NCBI GenBank assembly: GCA_026874595.1 | Contig: CM049314.1 | Coordinates: forward strand, 78,355,300 to 78,419,299 | Length of the DNA: 64,000 nucleotides | Origin: Sipunculus nudus | Taxonomy: Eukaryota; Annelida; Sipuncula; Golfingiida; Sipunculidae | Direction of reading: 5' to 3' | Shown: one piece after another, positions 11,291-24,415 of the stretch | Layout of the letters: each line of letters starts with the position of its first letter | Numbering within the stretch: position 1 is the first letter of the stretch | Notes under the pieces: generated by a model | Databases searched by the model: none | What the model saw: only the letters and a program-made list of their open reading frames with translations | What the model was told of the DNA's origin: nothing | Position numbers and translations under genes: made by a program

Positions 11291-13279
11291 TATGGATAAT
11301 GGATCAAACTCAGATACAGAAGTGCCTGTTCCTAGTTAAGGCCACTTAATAACTTGTCTCAACTGACAACTCTTCCAGAAACAGCAGTGGTGGTTTTTCA
11401 CCTTGCCGGGGAATTATTTACTTAATACTTTTGTACATGAAGTGTACGGATAAACGGATAAGGCGAGCAAAATCATTAAATATAGCACCACATTATATTC
11501 CAATAAAATAACAATGGCTTTAATAACTCTTCAAGGAGCCTGGGGTGTCGCTTAGTTCTCTGGTTATAAGTGCTAGAGCAGATATGCTAACTCAAAATGC
11601 AAGCAAAAGCCAAGGGTCAAGGGAGTGAGTGATGGAGCCGCTCATCAATTTTTAGTGTTTAGAAGACTCTGCAGAAGGATTGGGAGAAGCCTCATTTGAG
11701 GATCAGTATATTTACAATTCTGCAAAGTATTAATTTTATAATGTTTCCTTGCAAGTAAATATTATAAATTAATTTTACAGCTTACTGGGCAAAAATACTT
11801 GTCACTGCCATATTTTGGCATCCAAATACACAGCTACCAGTGTCATTTTCGTCTACTATCAACACCTGCTGTACATCACACATACCATTCCCTGCAGGTG
11901 TTGTGACAAGCCACCAGTATGGGTGGTCCATCGATACAAGAATTATCTTTCCCCCTATTAATAGGGCCCGCGAACTTCCAATACCGTAATGTAAACGTTA
12001 ACACAACATTTCATAGTGTGCCATAGGTTCAAACTCAGTAACTTTGCATTTAGAGCAATTAAATACTGTACTTTCCCAAATGCCCAACTATAAAAAAATT
12101 GATTTTTTCGTCTGTTCTGTCGACTAGAAAAATAAATCGCGCTTTCTGTGGTCATGCATGATAAAGTAAACAGAACGATGGGGACAGTGGTTAATAAAAG
12201 GTATATTTTGCAGCAACAGTGACACTTATTACGTCTAAAGAATTCTTTCAATACGTTGAAGCAGATATATTTGTTATCAATTATTAGGCGAAAATCAGTC
12301 AACTTGGTAGTTTTCACAGTCTTTCATTCTCGTTGCAGATTGCTGAAAAAGTAATTAATTTGATTCGATGTGATCCTTTTGTTAAGGGCCTACTTCCATG
12401 CCAAAACTTAAATGAAATACTAATATAGGTATATTCATTAACATGTATTTGTATAAATTAACGTGAAATAAAATCCAGCTTTGATCCAGCGGACATAACC
12501 CTTAAAGTGGAAATCAAAAGACCCGTAATAAACCCGGCTGAGGGGCCCCAGGCCAAACAGCAGCGTCCTGGGAGAGGCGTTTGGGATGTTACAACCATAA
12601 TGCGCCAGGGGCGGTGTGAAGAAAATATGCCAGAGTACTGCGTCTTCGGGTGGAATAACATTAAGTGTGATGGTGTGAGCTAAAACATATTTTAATCAGT
12701 GTATAAGCCACATTTTTGTGCCAAATAGACAGGATTTTCTTTAGAAAAATTGAAAAGGCCGAACTGGAATCGGCCCGGCATGATCTTGGAAGGGGATCCC
12801 CAGGTTTGGTCACTGATGTATATATATTTTATATTGTAATTGAATTAAAAAAGAACAAGTGGGGTGGGGGTACTAACTAACATTTAGTACCATCCTCCAT
12901 CAGGATTGATGTGTCAATTAAGACCAGCCCCGTGTGTGGTACGAAGGTAAGGCAAAAAAAACACCTTAAAAATACTATTTATAGGCAAACAAAAAAGATA
13001 CACCTTTAGAAGTATACACCTTTAAGTATATAGTAATACTACTGTCATTAAATTTACCAAAACGGGCTTATCAATGTCAAAACATTCTTAGGGCCGATTT
13101 TTCATTTGTGATCACTAAGCACATATTTAAAAGATGGCCAAATAGTAATATTGCCGTATTTAGTGTTAAAAAAGAAGATCAGCATAAACTACTAAAAATT
13201 CATTATTTATAGCATGGTAAACATTTGATAATATATATATATGTATGTATTTGTATATATGTGTGTATAGGTAGAGAGA
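11291..13279. other. Intergenic, no supported gene
   Basis: ORFs up to 119 codons (11958-12317, minus) and 67 codons (12458-12661, minus) have no domain I recognise. 12480-12640 is locally GC-rich and could be a repeat or pseudogene fragment. A weak A-box-like stretch occurs near 11550-11580 without a B box. Confidence 0.5.
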
Positions 13280-13402
13280 AAGAGTGACGTCTTTAGATAG
13301 ACTAACTTATTTATTTAGTCTAAAAGGCGTCACTCTTATTCTTAACCTACATTTCGACACTATACTCTATTTTTCTCTATTTCGACACGGCTATACCATT
13401 AA
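13280..13402. mobile_element. Penelope-like terminal remnant with an imperfect palindrome
   Basis: 13280-13302 and 13318-13337 are inverted repeats (AAGAGTGACGTCTTT against AAAGGCGTCACTCTT), and both match the end block at 6085-6110. Continuing to 13400, GACACGGCTATACC is the reverse of the block at 6044-6058. So two fragments of the same terminal sequence sit head to head, followed by one tract; no coding part is present. Confidence 0.6.
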
Positions 13403-13709
13403 TTATATATATATTCTGCAGCCTCATCTTTAACCTTTTTTTCATCAAATAGTGAAGTATTTTTCAAAGGCGGAAATCCACAAAAAGGTTTATCAAAATG
13501 GCACATACTTATTTGTAAACGAAAATGGTGAACAATGCAGAACACATTGTATTCAAGTTGACCTAGTTTTTCGATTTTTTTATAGCGATGTTCTGTGTGT
13601 CAGAGGAAAAGAATAACTAGCTCTTTATAAGAGTGAAATCCATCCTTAACAAAGGTTTACTTATTAATATCATTTGATATATAATTTACTATCTTTATGT
13701 CAATATAAC

Positions 13710-15459
13710 AGACCCGAACATTCATTGTCGATTGTTACCAAACATATGTCGTAGTTAATGTAAATTGTCCACTGTGTGTGTTACTGAATTATCCAAAAAA
13801 TGCTGGTCAATCAGCTTATCGCTAACTATACTAGTACTATTTCGGCCTTCTGTCTATCGAGATGTCAGGGTGTCTAGCATTGGTGGATGAGAACCGTACT
13901 CTTAAGGTTCGATGAGGATGCTAACTACCTTGTAAGTTAACATAAACCAGACATATTGTTAGTTATATCTGTGAACTTTTTAACAACATCTACCATGTGT
14001 CAGAAAAAAAATTGTATTTCAGCATATTGGTCAATCTCCCTGCATGTATGTTATATTACTGAGGACATATATGCAGGTCCATTAACTAATGTAAGCATGG
14101 CCCGCGCGAGTTACTTGACGATTGCAAGGAACACATGACATGATTTGTTACCAAAGTGATGAATTTTCACTTTGGGTGAAATGTATTTACTTTGTTGTAT
14201 TTATCCATTACTGTTGGCCTAATGAATAGGTAGGATGGTCGCTGTCGTGTGCATTTTTCGGGATGACATGTGTCATGTGTGCCACGTATCAGATTTACTG
14301 CCATGTACTGTTATTTTATTTGTTCGTGTCTGCCATTTCACATTTGCCAGAATTAAGTGGTTTTATTTCACCTCAACACACGGGCAGGGTTATGCCAATC
14401 AATACATTAAACATTGATACAATAGAAGCCTTTTAAAACTCACACATACACACACACAGGAACCTTTCGGCCCATATGAAAAAGACCATTAAATTGCACT
14501 ATTTATACCATGGCGATAAAAATGAGTTGTTGTGATTTTAAATGCACAAACATGTGCTCGCCAGGCCACCATCAAAGATAAATTTATAAATAGTGCAGAG
14601 GTCCGGGGTTCTTTCTGTTATTAATTTTGCACTACCCTTAACGAAGAACCTGGATTGATACGTCACATGGTGGTTAGACACGATGAGCCCTCTTATTAAC
14701 ACGATCGGTATCTCGGGAATGAGGTGCCCGTGCTACTATGCCCTGTCTCTCCAACGATATTATATCATTCATGGACGGCCCTATACTGACATTCTGAAGC
14801 GGTTTGAACGCAAATAAGATAACAGGATTGCAGTTTCTTTAAATCAGCAGAAAAAGGAAAGGGAAAATCTCAATAAGGGATGGATCGGTCATGAAGAATA
14901 CAATACAACTATTTTACATTTTATATCTATAATTTTATTGACAGTGCGAACCTTAGCTACAAATTTGCTCGAGCACGAATTATGCTAACCCTTTTAATGT
15001 TTCAGTATGCTGTTATACTTTTGATTTTAGTAAAGTTTAGCTTCCAAAGTTAAGCCTTTTTTCAAGTTCAGATTTACTCTAATATTTCAATGTACATCTA
15101 ATATCTGAATTGATAATTTCTTGCGCCTGCTCCACATCTTTTATCGTATTATTATTATTCAAACTAATATGTGTTATAATCGTATTTTGATTGTGCACGT
15201 GATGTACTCTTTAAAATTATACTGGATTCGTCTTAAGAACTAGTAGATATGGTTATGGCGTTTAACCCCCTTATTTACCTCCAATATATTAACATTATTG
15301 TGTTTAGCCACACTCACATCCCTGCGATATATTTACATTAATATGCTCGGATATATAGATACACCTGCGAAATACGTACATCAATATCTATACTCAGAGA
15401 CCTGCAGTGACATAGATTCACATTCATGTGCTTTCATAAAGATACATCTGCATTATATT

Positions 15460-15513
<54 letters not shown>
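13710..15513 (+). repeat. Segmental duplication arm D2 (inverted to 1-1670, direct to 56290-57180)
   Basis: 13710-15130 aligns in reverse with 1-1670. 14745-15540 aligns directly with 56300-57180, including the pair ACCTGCGAAATACGTACATC at 15363 and 56969. It ends in an (AT)n tract at 15462-15513 that leads straight into the first 3.9-kb array unit. No gene is supported within it. Confidence 0.75.
15462..15513. repeat. (AT)n microsatellite at the array's left border
   Basis: About 26 AT dinucleotides end at the first base of array unit 1. The direct paralog at 57067-57148 also has a long AT tract at this point. Confidence 0.9.
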
Positions 15514-15517
<4 letters not shown>

Positions 15518-15624
15518 TACAAATATAGCGGAATCCAGTTTCGTCAGACATTTTTAATATTTTTTAATTTGAGGTGCTCGCTACATAGCAGCAGTCATTA
15601 TACAAGGTTTTTGTATATATGTGG

Positions 15625-15841
15625 CTACACTGGTACAACTGATATTTTACAAATATACACACATTTTGCCACACACAACCATCCACGAGGAGTCGCGGTT
15701 TATCCTCAAATACGAATGTATCAGACTTAACTGTGGCTCCCAGTTCGCCCACCTTGTGAAGTTAACGGTTTCGCGGAAAACTCCATATCCATTTCTACCC
15801 ATCACGTCCCTCTACCTTCCGGCCTGTTGTCCAAACACACT
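15625..15841 (-). pseudogene. CTLD-C exon relic, unit 1
   Basis: C-terminal half of a C-type lectin domain. It keeps TGG (Trp) in the first VCVW-like motif but carries a five-base deletion that throws the last third out of frame before the final Cys motif. It also has the frame change shared by all copies. Confidence 0.75.
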
Positions 15842-16615
15842 CTGTGAACGAGAGATACATAAACTCACCTCTAACTCCGTTTCCACTCTTACAGAGGAAG
15901 ACTTGATAGTTTCGCCTCTAGTTTCATGTTTCATGATTACTGCCCAAATTAAAAATAATTTCTCCTAATTTTAAACACATTTAACCTAGATCTCTACTTA
16001 AGATATACTAACGGTGCAGGTATCATTCTTGCCATTTATATACTAATATATTTATATATGTAGGTGTATTTATATGTGTATATAATTTGTGTATATATAA
16101 ATATCAGTATATGATAAAAAGCGCTGAAAATATTTATTTTAAATAGAGGTATCAATCCTCGCTATTGGAAGTCAAAATACTACAACTGACTACTTCAAAC
16201 GTATCTTTAGTTGTCATTAGATTTATAGGACCTGATACTAGCCTTATATACACTACTATAACACATATAGAAAATGTAGTTTTTCTTTATCACCATTTTT
16301 TACTCAACCTTAAATATATTGGTGCACAATTCCATTCATAATGTGCAACTCTTTCTTCATACTATGACCGTACACATATTAGTTGAGGAGTCTTACTTAA
16401 ATGTGTGGCCCTTCTCAAAGGCATACTGGAATGATGAGGCATTGGTTTATCAAATGTTTATTAATAATGACAATATCGAGCAATTTATTAAAACGGATAG
16501 AATTGAATACAACAAAATAACAGACATCTCTGGATGGCAGTTTTGTGAAACTTGTGGGCATGAGTAGCACAGGGTAACAGAATGACAGAAATGCGCAAAA
16601 TTTATGAAACATACC

Positions 16616-16855
16616 GGCTTCTGTGGCTCAGAGGTAGAGCGCAGGACTCAAAGCCGGGAGCTCGTGGCTTCGAATCTCAGCCGAGGCGGTGAGGTTTTTC
16701 ACGGTCGGCCCCCACCTAGGGTGAGCGCTCTGCAGGCTTAATGGGAAGGCTGTGCCCAACAGCCGTGTATCACTCACAAATGAGTGCGTCTTTGGGGGGT
16801 TCCTCGGTGTTATGACCCAGCAATGGGGATGATTACACCCTCAGGACCCGCAGGT
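16616..16855 (+). mobile_element. tRNA-derived SINE, unit 1
   Basis: GTGGCTCAGAGGTAGAGCG is a clear tRNA D-arm/A-box sequence, and TTCGAATCTC about 45 bases later is a B-box-like T-loop. The anticodon stem is degenerate. A GC-rich body follows (GGTCGGCCCCCACC, GCTCTGCAGGCTTAATGG). The 3' end is uncertain: the single segment at 46446 begins at GCTGTAGACACC, which is inside or just after the SINE body. Confidence 0.7.
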
Positions 16856-17097
16856 GCTGTAGACACCGGGCCTGGGTGACACCAGGATACAAAGTAAAAA
16901 ATATGATAGGAAGCGAGTGCTACCGCCGTGTCAAGTAGTCCCAAAACCAAAATCGAAACTCTGCAGATGTACATACTTAGGTTAATAATTGAATAAGTCA
17001 GCATTAAAAAATAGAGGCAGTTACCTCCACCAAAAAAAAAAAATTTGCACACACAACATAAAATGTGTTAAATACAACCAAAGAGTGGATAATCTAC

Positions 17098-17203
17098 CTT
17101 TTATTTTCATTGATCGGAAATTTAAGGTCTGCTCCAGTACATCCATCAAAAGACTTAATAATCACGTTGCTTCCTTGAAAACCTGATCTGATCATTGTAT
17201 TAT
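17098..17203 (-). other. Candidate 106-bp exon in the array (repeated in each unit)
   Basis: On minus, a strong acceptor (CCTTTCTGCAG) precedes an open segment reading TMIRSGFQGSNVIIKSFDG and CTGADLKFPINENK, and AG|GTAGAT follows as donor. It enters in phase 1 and leaves in phase 2. The same segment occurs in all seven units and at about 46685-46790, where two residues differ (SGVQG, ADVKF). I do not recognise the domain. It may be an exon of the donor gene or chance. Confidence 0.3.
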
Positions 17204-19519
17204 CTGCAGAAAGGCAGATTAATAGCATTATTTGATTAGGTGGATACAGGTTATGATAGGCTAGATTTAGCCCTAGTTCCAACCCAAAACAGATCTGATA
17301 TATGATTATAACCAGGTTTTAAATAAACGACCACAATATTGATACCTTTTCGCTTGAAAAACACAATATTGTGCATGTATTTCACAAATGCATTAACATT
17401 TTGTGGTTTCAATCCCAAGGGAAAACGTTCCAGAGTTAGAATGATTTATCAGAACATTTTTTGGGGAGACTCCATACTTCCATGATCCCATTTTGAACTT
17501 TGTATATTTTCATTTGTCGCCTCCAAGATCCACGTGCTATCCTGTGGTTTTCTTTCTAGAAGTCCAAATGTTCTGTTGGACATACTATTTTGACAGAATA
17601 AAGTATTTTTTCTAATGCGTAATATATCATTAATATAATATTTTAATATTTGTTCACAATTTATTTTACTTTATGTAACCAATATATATTAAGCGAAAAT
17701 ATCAAGAATAAATTCACATGCTCGATGAGGCCGGTACAATATTCAAGAAACCAGTTTAGTCATAAGATATGTAATAAAAACAAAGTTGATAAAAGATAAA
17801 ATGTTTACATGAGATGTTTTAGAACATTGTAATATCAACATATAACATCAGACCCAAGATGATAGAGCTAATAGAGTAAATTGCTAATTCAGAGACTCTG
17901 ATTAAAAGGATTACATTATCTTGTTAAAGTCAAAATATATCAGTCAAATTCTTATTTTAAAAACATGTCTTTGAAGCATGTATAAAATATCGAAATGAAT
18001 CTACTATGCCTGGATTTAAAGGCAGACTATTTCTCAAATTAGGTCCTGTCACAACAGATTGTTTGTAACCATTTCCAGTTTGCTTGTTGGCTTAACAAGT
18101 AGTAGTTTTTATACTGTAGATCCCTTACCGAAATAAAAAAACTTATTAAGAACCTTTTATCTGTTGCTTTTGCACTTTTAATTTTCTGCTGTACATGTAG
18201 ATAGAAACAGAGTTTGCAAGCATGTATACTATTTTCATGCCGCAAAGTAATTTATGTTAATTTATACTATATTTTTGAGAGACAAGAAATAATTCATAAA
18301 GGGAAACTTGTTCAACATAATTTATTATGGAACAGATTTAATAGTTTTATGAGTGTAGATGATTGATTATAAATGTTTCTCTAGTTTTTTAAAACTCTTC
18401 ATGATAAAAATATCATATCTTGAACTTTTGTTGTAGGAATATACTTTTATGTATCTTGTCTGTGTGTAGTGCAATTTGTTGTTTTTGTACTGTATCATTA
18501 CATGTGTTTGTGTATCTGTATTGTTTTGAAATAATATAAACAAATGATTTATATATACAAAAACAAGATAATACAAAGACTGGACAGCATTATAATAAAC
18601 AGCATAAAAAGATACATACAAGAAACGTTAACATCGTTTCTCGCAACAACACTTGATTTTGCTTATGTTTCAGTTATGGGATTTTTTGTTAAATCATCTT
18701 GAGGTAATTGATAGACACCATCAGTAAAGCAAAATTGTCTTTTATTAACAACTGTCTCCAATAGTTTAGTTGACTTTATCGTACGAGAAATCGCGTTTAA
18801 GGAGAACCTAGTGCGGACTTTTAAATTCTGTATGAACATTCAAATGACGCACGAGAGCCCCGTTACAGGGGTAAAGATAATTCTCGTATTATCTAACCAC
18901 TAAAACTGGTGGCTTGTTACAGTATCACGAACGAATGGTCTGTTAGGCGTATAGCAGGTGTTGACAGCAGTCGAAAATAACACGGTTAGCTGTGTATTTA
19001 GATGTCACGGTATGCCAGCAGCAAGTTCTTGGGTCCGGTAAGCCGAAAAAGTATTTATTATTTCTACTGGTAAAAAGTCGTAAAACACATTCCAGAATTG
19101 TAAATATTACAATGGCCCTGAAATTGAGGTTTCTCCCTTCCTTCTGCTTTTAGAGTTTTTTGGACACTTGACACTGATGTACTGCACCATCACTGACCAT
19201 CTTGGTTTTTCCTTGCATTTTAAGTTAGCATCATCTTTATCTAGCAGTTATCACCAGACCAGGGCCCCGAAATTACCCTGGCAGTTTTTACCTTTAACGA
19301 CTGAGGGACCCCCAATCTCCATGCAGAGTGACTAAAATTATTTTTATTTGTAATATATATATTCATGCTATATTTAAATGATGCTGATATATGATATATA
19401 TATATAAAGTTATACAAATATAGCGGAATCCAGTTTCGTCAGACATTTTTAATATTTTTTATTTTGAGGTGCTCGCTATATAGCAGCAGTCATTATACAA
19501 GGTTTTTGTATATATGTGG

Positions 19520-19739
19520 CTACACTGGTACAGCTGATATTTCACAAATATACACATTTTGCCACCGCTGTGTCAACCATCCACGAGGAGTCGCGGTTTA
19601 TCCTCAAATACGAATGTATCAGACTTAACTGTGGCTCCCAGTTCGCCCACCTTGTGAAGTTAACGGTTTCGCGGAAAACTCCATATCCATTTCTACCCAT
19701 CACGTCCCTCTACCTTCCGGCCTGTTGTCCAAACACACT
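19520..19739 (-). pseudogene. CTLD-C exon relic, unit 2
   Basis: Keeps the first Trp codon. A two-base deletion just before the terminal KCVYICE motif destroys the last Cys pair. Confidence 0.75.
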
Positions 19740-20513
19740 CTGTGAACGAGAGATACATAAACTCACCTCTAACTCCGTTTCCACTCTTACAGAGGAAGAC
19801 TTGATAGTTTCGCCTCTAGTTTCATGTTTCATGATTACTGCCCAAATTAAAAATAATTTCTCCTAATTTTAAACACATTTAACCTAGATCTCTACTTAAG
19901 ATATACTAACGGTGCAGGTATCATTCTTGCCATTTATATACTAATATATTTATATATGTAGGTGTATTTATATGTGTATATAATTTGTGTATATATAAAT
20001 ATCAGTAAATGATAAAAAGCGCTGAAAATATTTATTTTAAATAGAGGTATCAATCCTCGCTATTGGAAGTCAAAATACTACAACTGACTACTTCAAACGT
20101 ATCTTTAGTTGTCATTAGATTTATAGGACCTGATACTAGCCTAATATACACTACTATAACACATATAGAAAATGTAGTTTTTCTTTATCACCATTTTTTA
20201 CTCAACCTTAAATATATTGGTGCACAATTCCATTCATAATGTGCAACTCTTTCTTCATACTATGACCGTACACATATTAGTTGAGGAGTCTTACTTAAAT
20301 GTGTGGCCCTTCTCAAAGGCATACTGGAATGATGAGGCATTGGTTTATCAAATGTTTATTAATAATGACAATATCGAGCAATTTATTAAAACGGATAGAA
20401 TTGAATACAACAAAATAACAGACATCTCTGGATGGCAGTTTTGTGAAACTTGTGGGCATGAGTAGCACAGGGTAACAGAATGACAGAAATGCGCAAAATT
20501 TATGAAACATACC

Positions 20514-20753
20514 GGCTTCTGTGGCTCAGAGGTAGAGCGCAGGACTCAAAGCCGGGAGCTCGTGGCTTCGAATCTCAGCCGAGGCGGTGAGGTTTTTCAC
20601 GGTCGGCCCCCACCTAGGGTGAGCGCTCTGCAGGCTTAATGGGAAGGCTGTGCCCCACAGCCATGTATCACTCACAAATGAGTGCGTCTTTGGGGGGTTC
20701 CTCGGTGTTATGACCCAGCAATGGGGATGATTACACCCTCAGGACCCGCAGGT
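20514..20753 (+). mobile_element. tRNA-derived SINE, unit 2
   Basis: Same sequence as in unit 1, with GCCCCACAGCCATG in place of GCCCAACAGCCGTG. Confidence 0.7.
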
Positions 20754-23419
20754 GCTGTAGACACCGGGCCTGGGTGACACCAGGATACAAAGTAAAAAAT
20801 ATGATAGGAAGCGAGTGCTACCGCCGTGTCAAGTAGTCCCAAAACCAAAATCGAAACTCTGCAGATGTACATACTTAGGTTAATAATTGAATAAGTCAGC
20901 ATTAAAAAATAGAGGCAGTTACCTCCACCAAAAAAAAAAAATTTGCACACACAACATAAAATGTGTTAAATACAACCAAAGAGTGGATAATCTACCTTTT
21001 ATTTTCATTGATCGGAAATTTAAGGTCTGCTCCAGTACATCCATCAAAAGACTTAATAATCACGTTGCTTCCTTGAAAACCTGATCTGATCATTGTATTA
21101 TCTGCAGAAAGGCAGATTAATAGCATTATTTGATTAGGTGGATACAGGTTATGATAGGCTAGATTTAGCCCTAGTTCCAACCCAAAACAGATCTGATATA
21201 TGATTATAACCAGGTTTTAAATAAACGACCACAATATTGATACCTTTTCGCTTGAAGAAACACAATATTATGCATGTATTTCACAAATGCATTAACATTT
21301 TGTGGTTTCATTCCCAAGGGAAAACGTTCCAGAGTTAGAATGATTTATCAGAACATTTTTTGGGGAGACTCCATACTTCCATGATCCCATTTTGAACTTT
21401 GTATATTTTCATTTGTCGCCTCCAAGATCCACGTGCTATCCTGTGGTTTTCTTTCTAGAAGTCCAAATGTTCTGTTGGACATACTATTTTGACAGAATAA
21501 AGTATTTTTTCTAATGCGTAATATATCATTAATATAATATTTTAATATTTGTTCACAATTTATTTTACTTTATGTAACCAATATATATTAAGCGAAAATA
21601 TCAAGAATAAATTCACATGCTCGATGAGGCCGGTACAATATTCAAGAAACCAGTTTAGTCATAAGATATGTAATAAAAACAAAGTTGATAAAAGATAAAA
21701 TGTTTACATGAGATGTTTTAGAACATTGTAATATCAACATATAACATCAGACCCAAGATGATAGAGCTAATAGAGTAAATTGCTAATTCAGAGACTCTGA
21801 TTAAAAGGATTACATTATCTTGTTAAAGTCAAAATATATCAGTCAAATTCTTATTTTAAAAACATGTCTTTGAAGCATGTATAAAATATCGAAAGGAATC
21901 TACTATGCCTGGATTTAAAGGCAGACTATTTCTCAAATTAGGTCCTGTCACAACAGATTGTTTGTAACCATTTCCAGTTTGCTTGTTGGCTTAACAAGTA
22001 GTAGTTTTTATACTGTAGATCCCTTACCGAAATAAAAAAAACTTATTAAGAACCTTTTATCTGTTGCTTTTGTACTTTTAATTTTCTGCTGTACATGTAG
22101 ATAGAAACAGAGTTTGCAAGCATGTATACTATTTTCATGCCGCAAAGTAATTTATGTTAATTTATACTATATTTTTGAGAGACAAGAAATAATTCATAAA
22201 GGGAAACTTGTTCAACATAATTTATTATGGAACAGATTTAATAGTTTTATGAGTGTAGATGATTGATTATAAATGTTTCTCTAGTTTTTTAAAACTCTTC
22301 ATGATAAAAATATCATATCTTGAACTTTTGTTGTAGGAATATACTTTTATGTATCTTGTCTGTGTGTAGTGCAATTTGTTGTTTTTGTACTGTATCATTA
22401 CATGTGTTTGTGTATCTGTATTGTTTTGAAATAATATAAACAAATGATTTATATATACAAAAACAAGATAATACAAAGACTGGACAGCATTATAATAAAC
22501 AGCATAAAAAGATACATACAAGAAACGTTAACATCGTTTCTCGCAACAACACTTGATTTTGCTTATGTTTCAGTAATGGGATTTTTTGTTAAATCATTTT
22601 GAGGTAATTGATAGACACCATCAGTAAAGCAAAATTGTCTTTTATTAACAACTGTCTCCAATAGTTTAGTTGACTTTATCGTACGAGAAATCGCGTTTAA
22701 GGAGATCCTAGTGCGGACTTTTAAATTCTGTATGAACATTCAAATGACGCACGAGAGCCCCGTTACAGGGGTAAAGATAATTCTCGTATTATCTAACCAC
22801 TAAAACTGGTGGCTTGTTACAGTATCACGAACGAATGGTCTGTTAGGTGTATAGCAGGTGTTGACAGCAGGCGAAAATAACACGGTTAGCTGTGTATTTA
22901 GATGTCACGGTATGCCAGCAGCAAGTTCTTGGGTCCGGTAAGCCGAAAAAGTATTTATTATTTCTACTGGTAAAAAGTCGTAAAACACATTCCAGAATTG
23001 TAAATATTACAATGGCCCTTAAATTGAGGTTTCTCCCTTCCTTCTGCTTTTAGAGTTTTTTGGACACTTGACACTGATGTACTGCACCATCACTGACCAT
23101 CTTGGTTTTTCCTTGCATTTTAAGTTAGCATCATCTTTATCTAGCAGTTATCACCAGACCAGGGCCCCGAAATTACCCTGGCAGTTTTTACCTTTAACGA
23201 CTGAGGGACCCCCAATCTCCATGCAGAGTGACTAAAATTATTTTTATTTGTAATATATATATTCATGCTATATTTAAATGATGCTGATATATGATATATA
23301 TATATAAAGTTATACAAATATAGCGGAATCCAGTTTCGTCAGACATTTTTAATATTTTTTATTTTGAGGTGCTCGCTATATAGCAGCAGTCATTATACAA
23401 GGTTTTTGTATATATGTGG

Positions 23420-23641
23420 CTACACTGGTACAGCTGATATTTCACAAATATACACACATTTTGCCACCGCTGTGTCAACCATCCACGAGGAGTCGCGGTT
23501 TATCCTCAAATACGAATGTATCAGACTTAACTGTGGCTCCCAGTTCGCCCACCTTGTGAAGTTAACGGTTTCGCGGAAAACTCCATATCCATTTCTACCC
23601 ATCACGTCCCTCTACCTTCCGGCCTGTTGTTCAAACACACT
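23420..23641 (-). pseudogene. CTLD-C exon relic, unit 3
   Basis: Acceptor TTCACAG, then an exon aligning with A+ exon 4. The late part reads NFTRWANWEPQ, SYLRINRDSSW and AKCVYICE, which are CTLD features, and ends at a stop at 23420. The first Trp codon is TGA. There is one base too many or two too few between the first motif and the DVMGRNGY stretch, and a TAG lies in that stretch. So it is not translatable as a whole exon. Confidence 0.8.
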
Positions 23642-24415
23642 CTGTGAACGAGAGATACATAAACTCACCTCTAACTCCGTTTCCACTCTTACAGAGGAAG
23701 ACTTGATAGTTTCGCCTCTAGTTTCATGTTTCATGATTACTGCCCAAATTAAAAATAATTTCTCCTAATTTTAAACACATTTAACCTAGATCTCTAATTA
23801 AGATATACTAACGGTGCAGGTATCATTCTTGCCATTTATATACTAATATATTTATATATGTAGGTGTATTTATATGTGTATATAATTTGTGTATATATAA
23901 ATATCAGTATATGATAAAAAGCGCTGAAAATATTTATTTTAAATAGAGGTATCAATCCTCGCTATTGGAAGTCAAAATACTACAACTGACTACTTCAAAC
24001 GTATCTTTAGTTGTCATTAGATTTATAGGACCTGATACTAGCCTAATATACACTACTATAACACATATAGAAAATGTAGTTTTTCTTTATCACCATTTTT
24101 TACTCAACCTTAAATATATTGGTGCACAATTCCATTCATAATGTGCAACTCTTTCTTCATACTATGACCGTACACATATTAGTTGAGGAGTCTTACTTAA
24201 ATGTGTGGCCCTTCTCAAAGGCATACTGGAATGATGAGGCATTGGTTTATCAAATGTTTATTAATAATGACAATATCGAGCAATTTATTAAAACGGATAG
24301 AATTGAATACAACAAAATAACAGACATCTCTGGATGGCAGTTTTGTGAAACTTGTGGGCATGAGTAGCACAGGGTAACAGAATGACAGAAATGCGCAAAA
24401 TTTATGAAACATACC

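Larger units (their letters stand above)
15514..19408 (+). repeat. Array unit 1
   Basis: The most distinct full unit. It has a five-base deletion in the CTLD-C exon (near 15668), TTATTAACAAC at 18740, and a mixture of the variants that separate the two later classes. Terminal units of tandem arrays are expected to be less homogenised. Confidence 0.95.
19409..23308 (+). repeat. Array unit 2 (class a)
   Basis: Class-a variants: TTATTAACAAC near 22643, CACGAGAGCC near 22750, CAGGCGAAAA near 22867, CTCTACTTAAG near 19892. It shares GGAGATCC with unit 4. Its CTLD-C exon lacks two bases (ACACATTTTG for ACACACATTTTG near 19552). Confidence 0.95.

Noticed and set aside
12458-12661. Possible coding fragment in a GC-rich patch
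   Set aside because: Only 67 codons, no recognised domain, no splice signals that fit; left as intergenic.
16616-16690. Genuine tRNA gene in each array unit
   Set aside because: The D arm is good, but the anticodon stem does not pair and the T arm has an inserted base; a long SINE body follows, so it is a SINE head.
20217-20465. 82-codon open frame repeated in every array unit
   Set aside because: It starts at a TTG exactly at the fusion junction and is identical between units because of recent homogenisation, not evident selection; no domain or single-copy homolog in the window.
22267-22521. 84-codon minus-strand ORF in each unit, followed by AATAAA
   Set aside because: It could be a last exon, but the composition (Lys, Tyr, Asn, Ile) follows AT-rich DNA and no acceptor in a consistent phase links it to the lectin exons.
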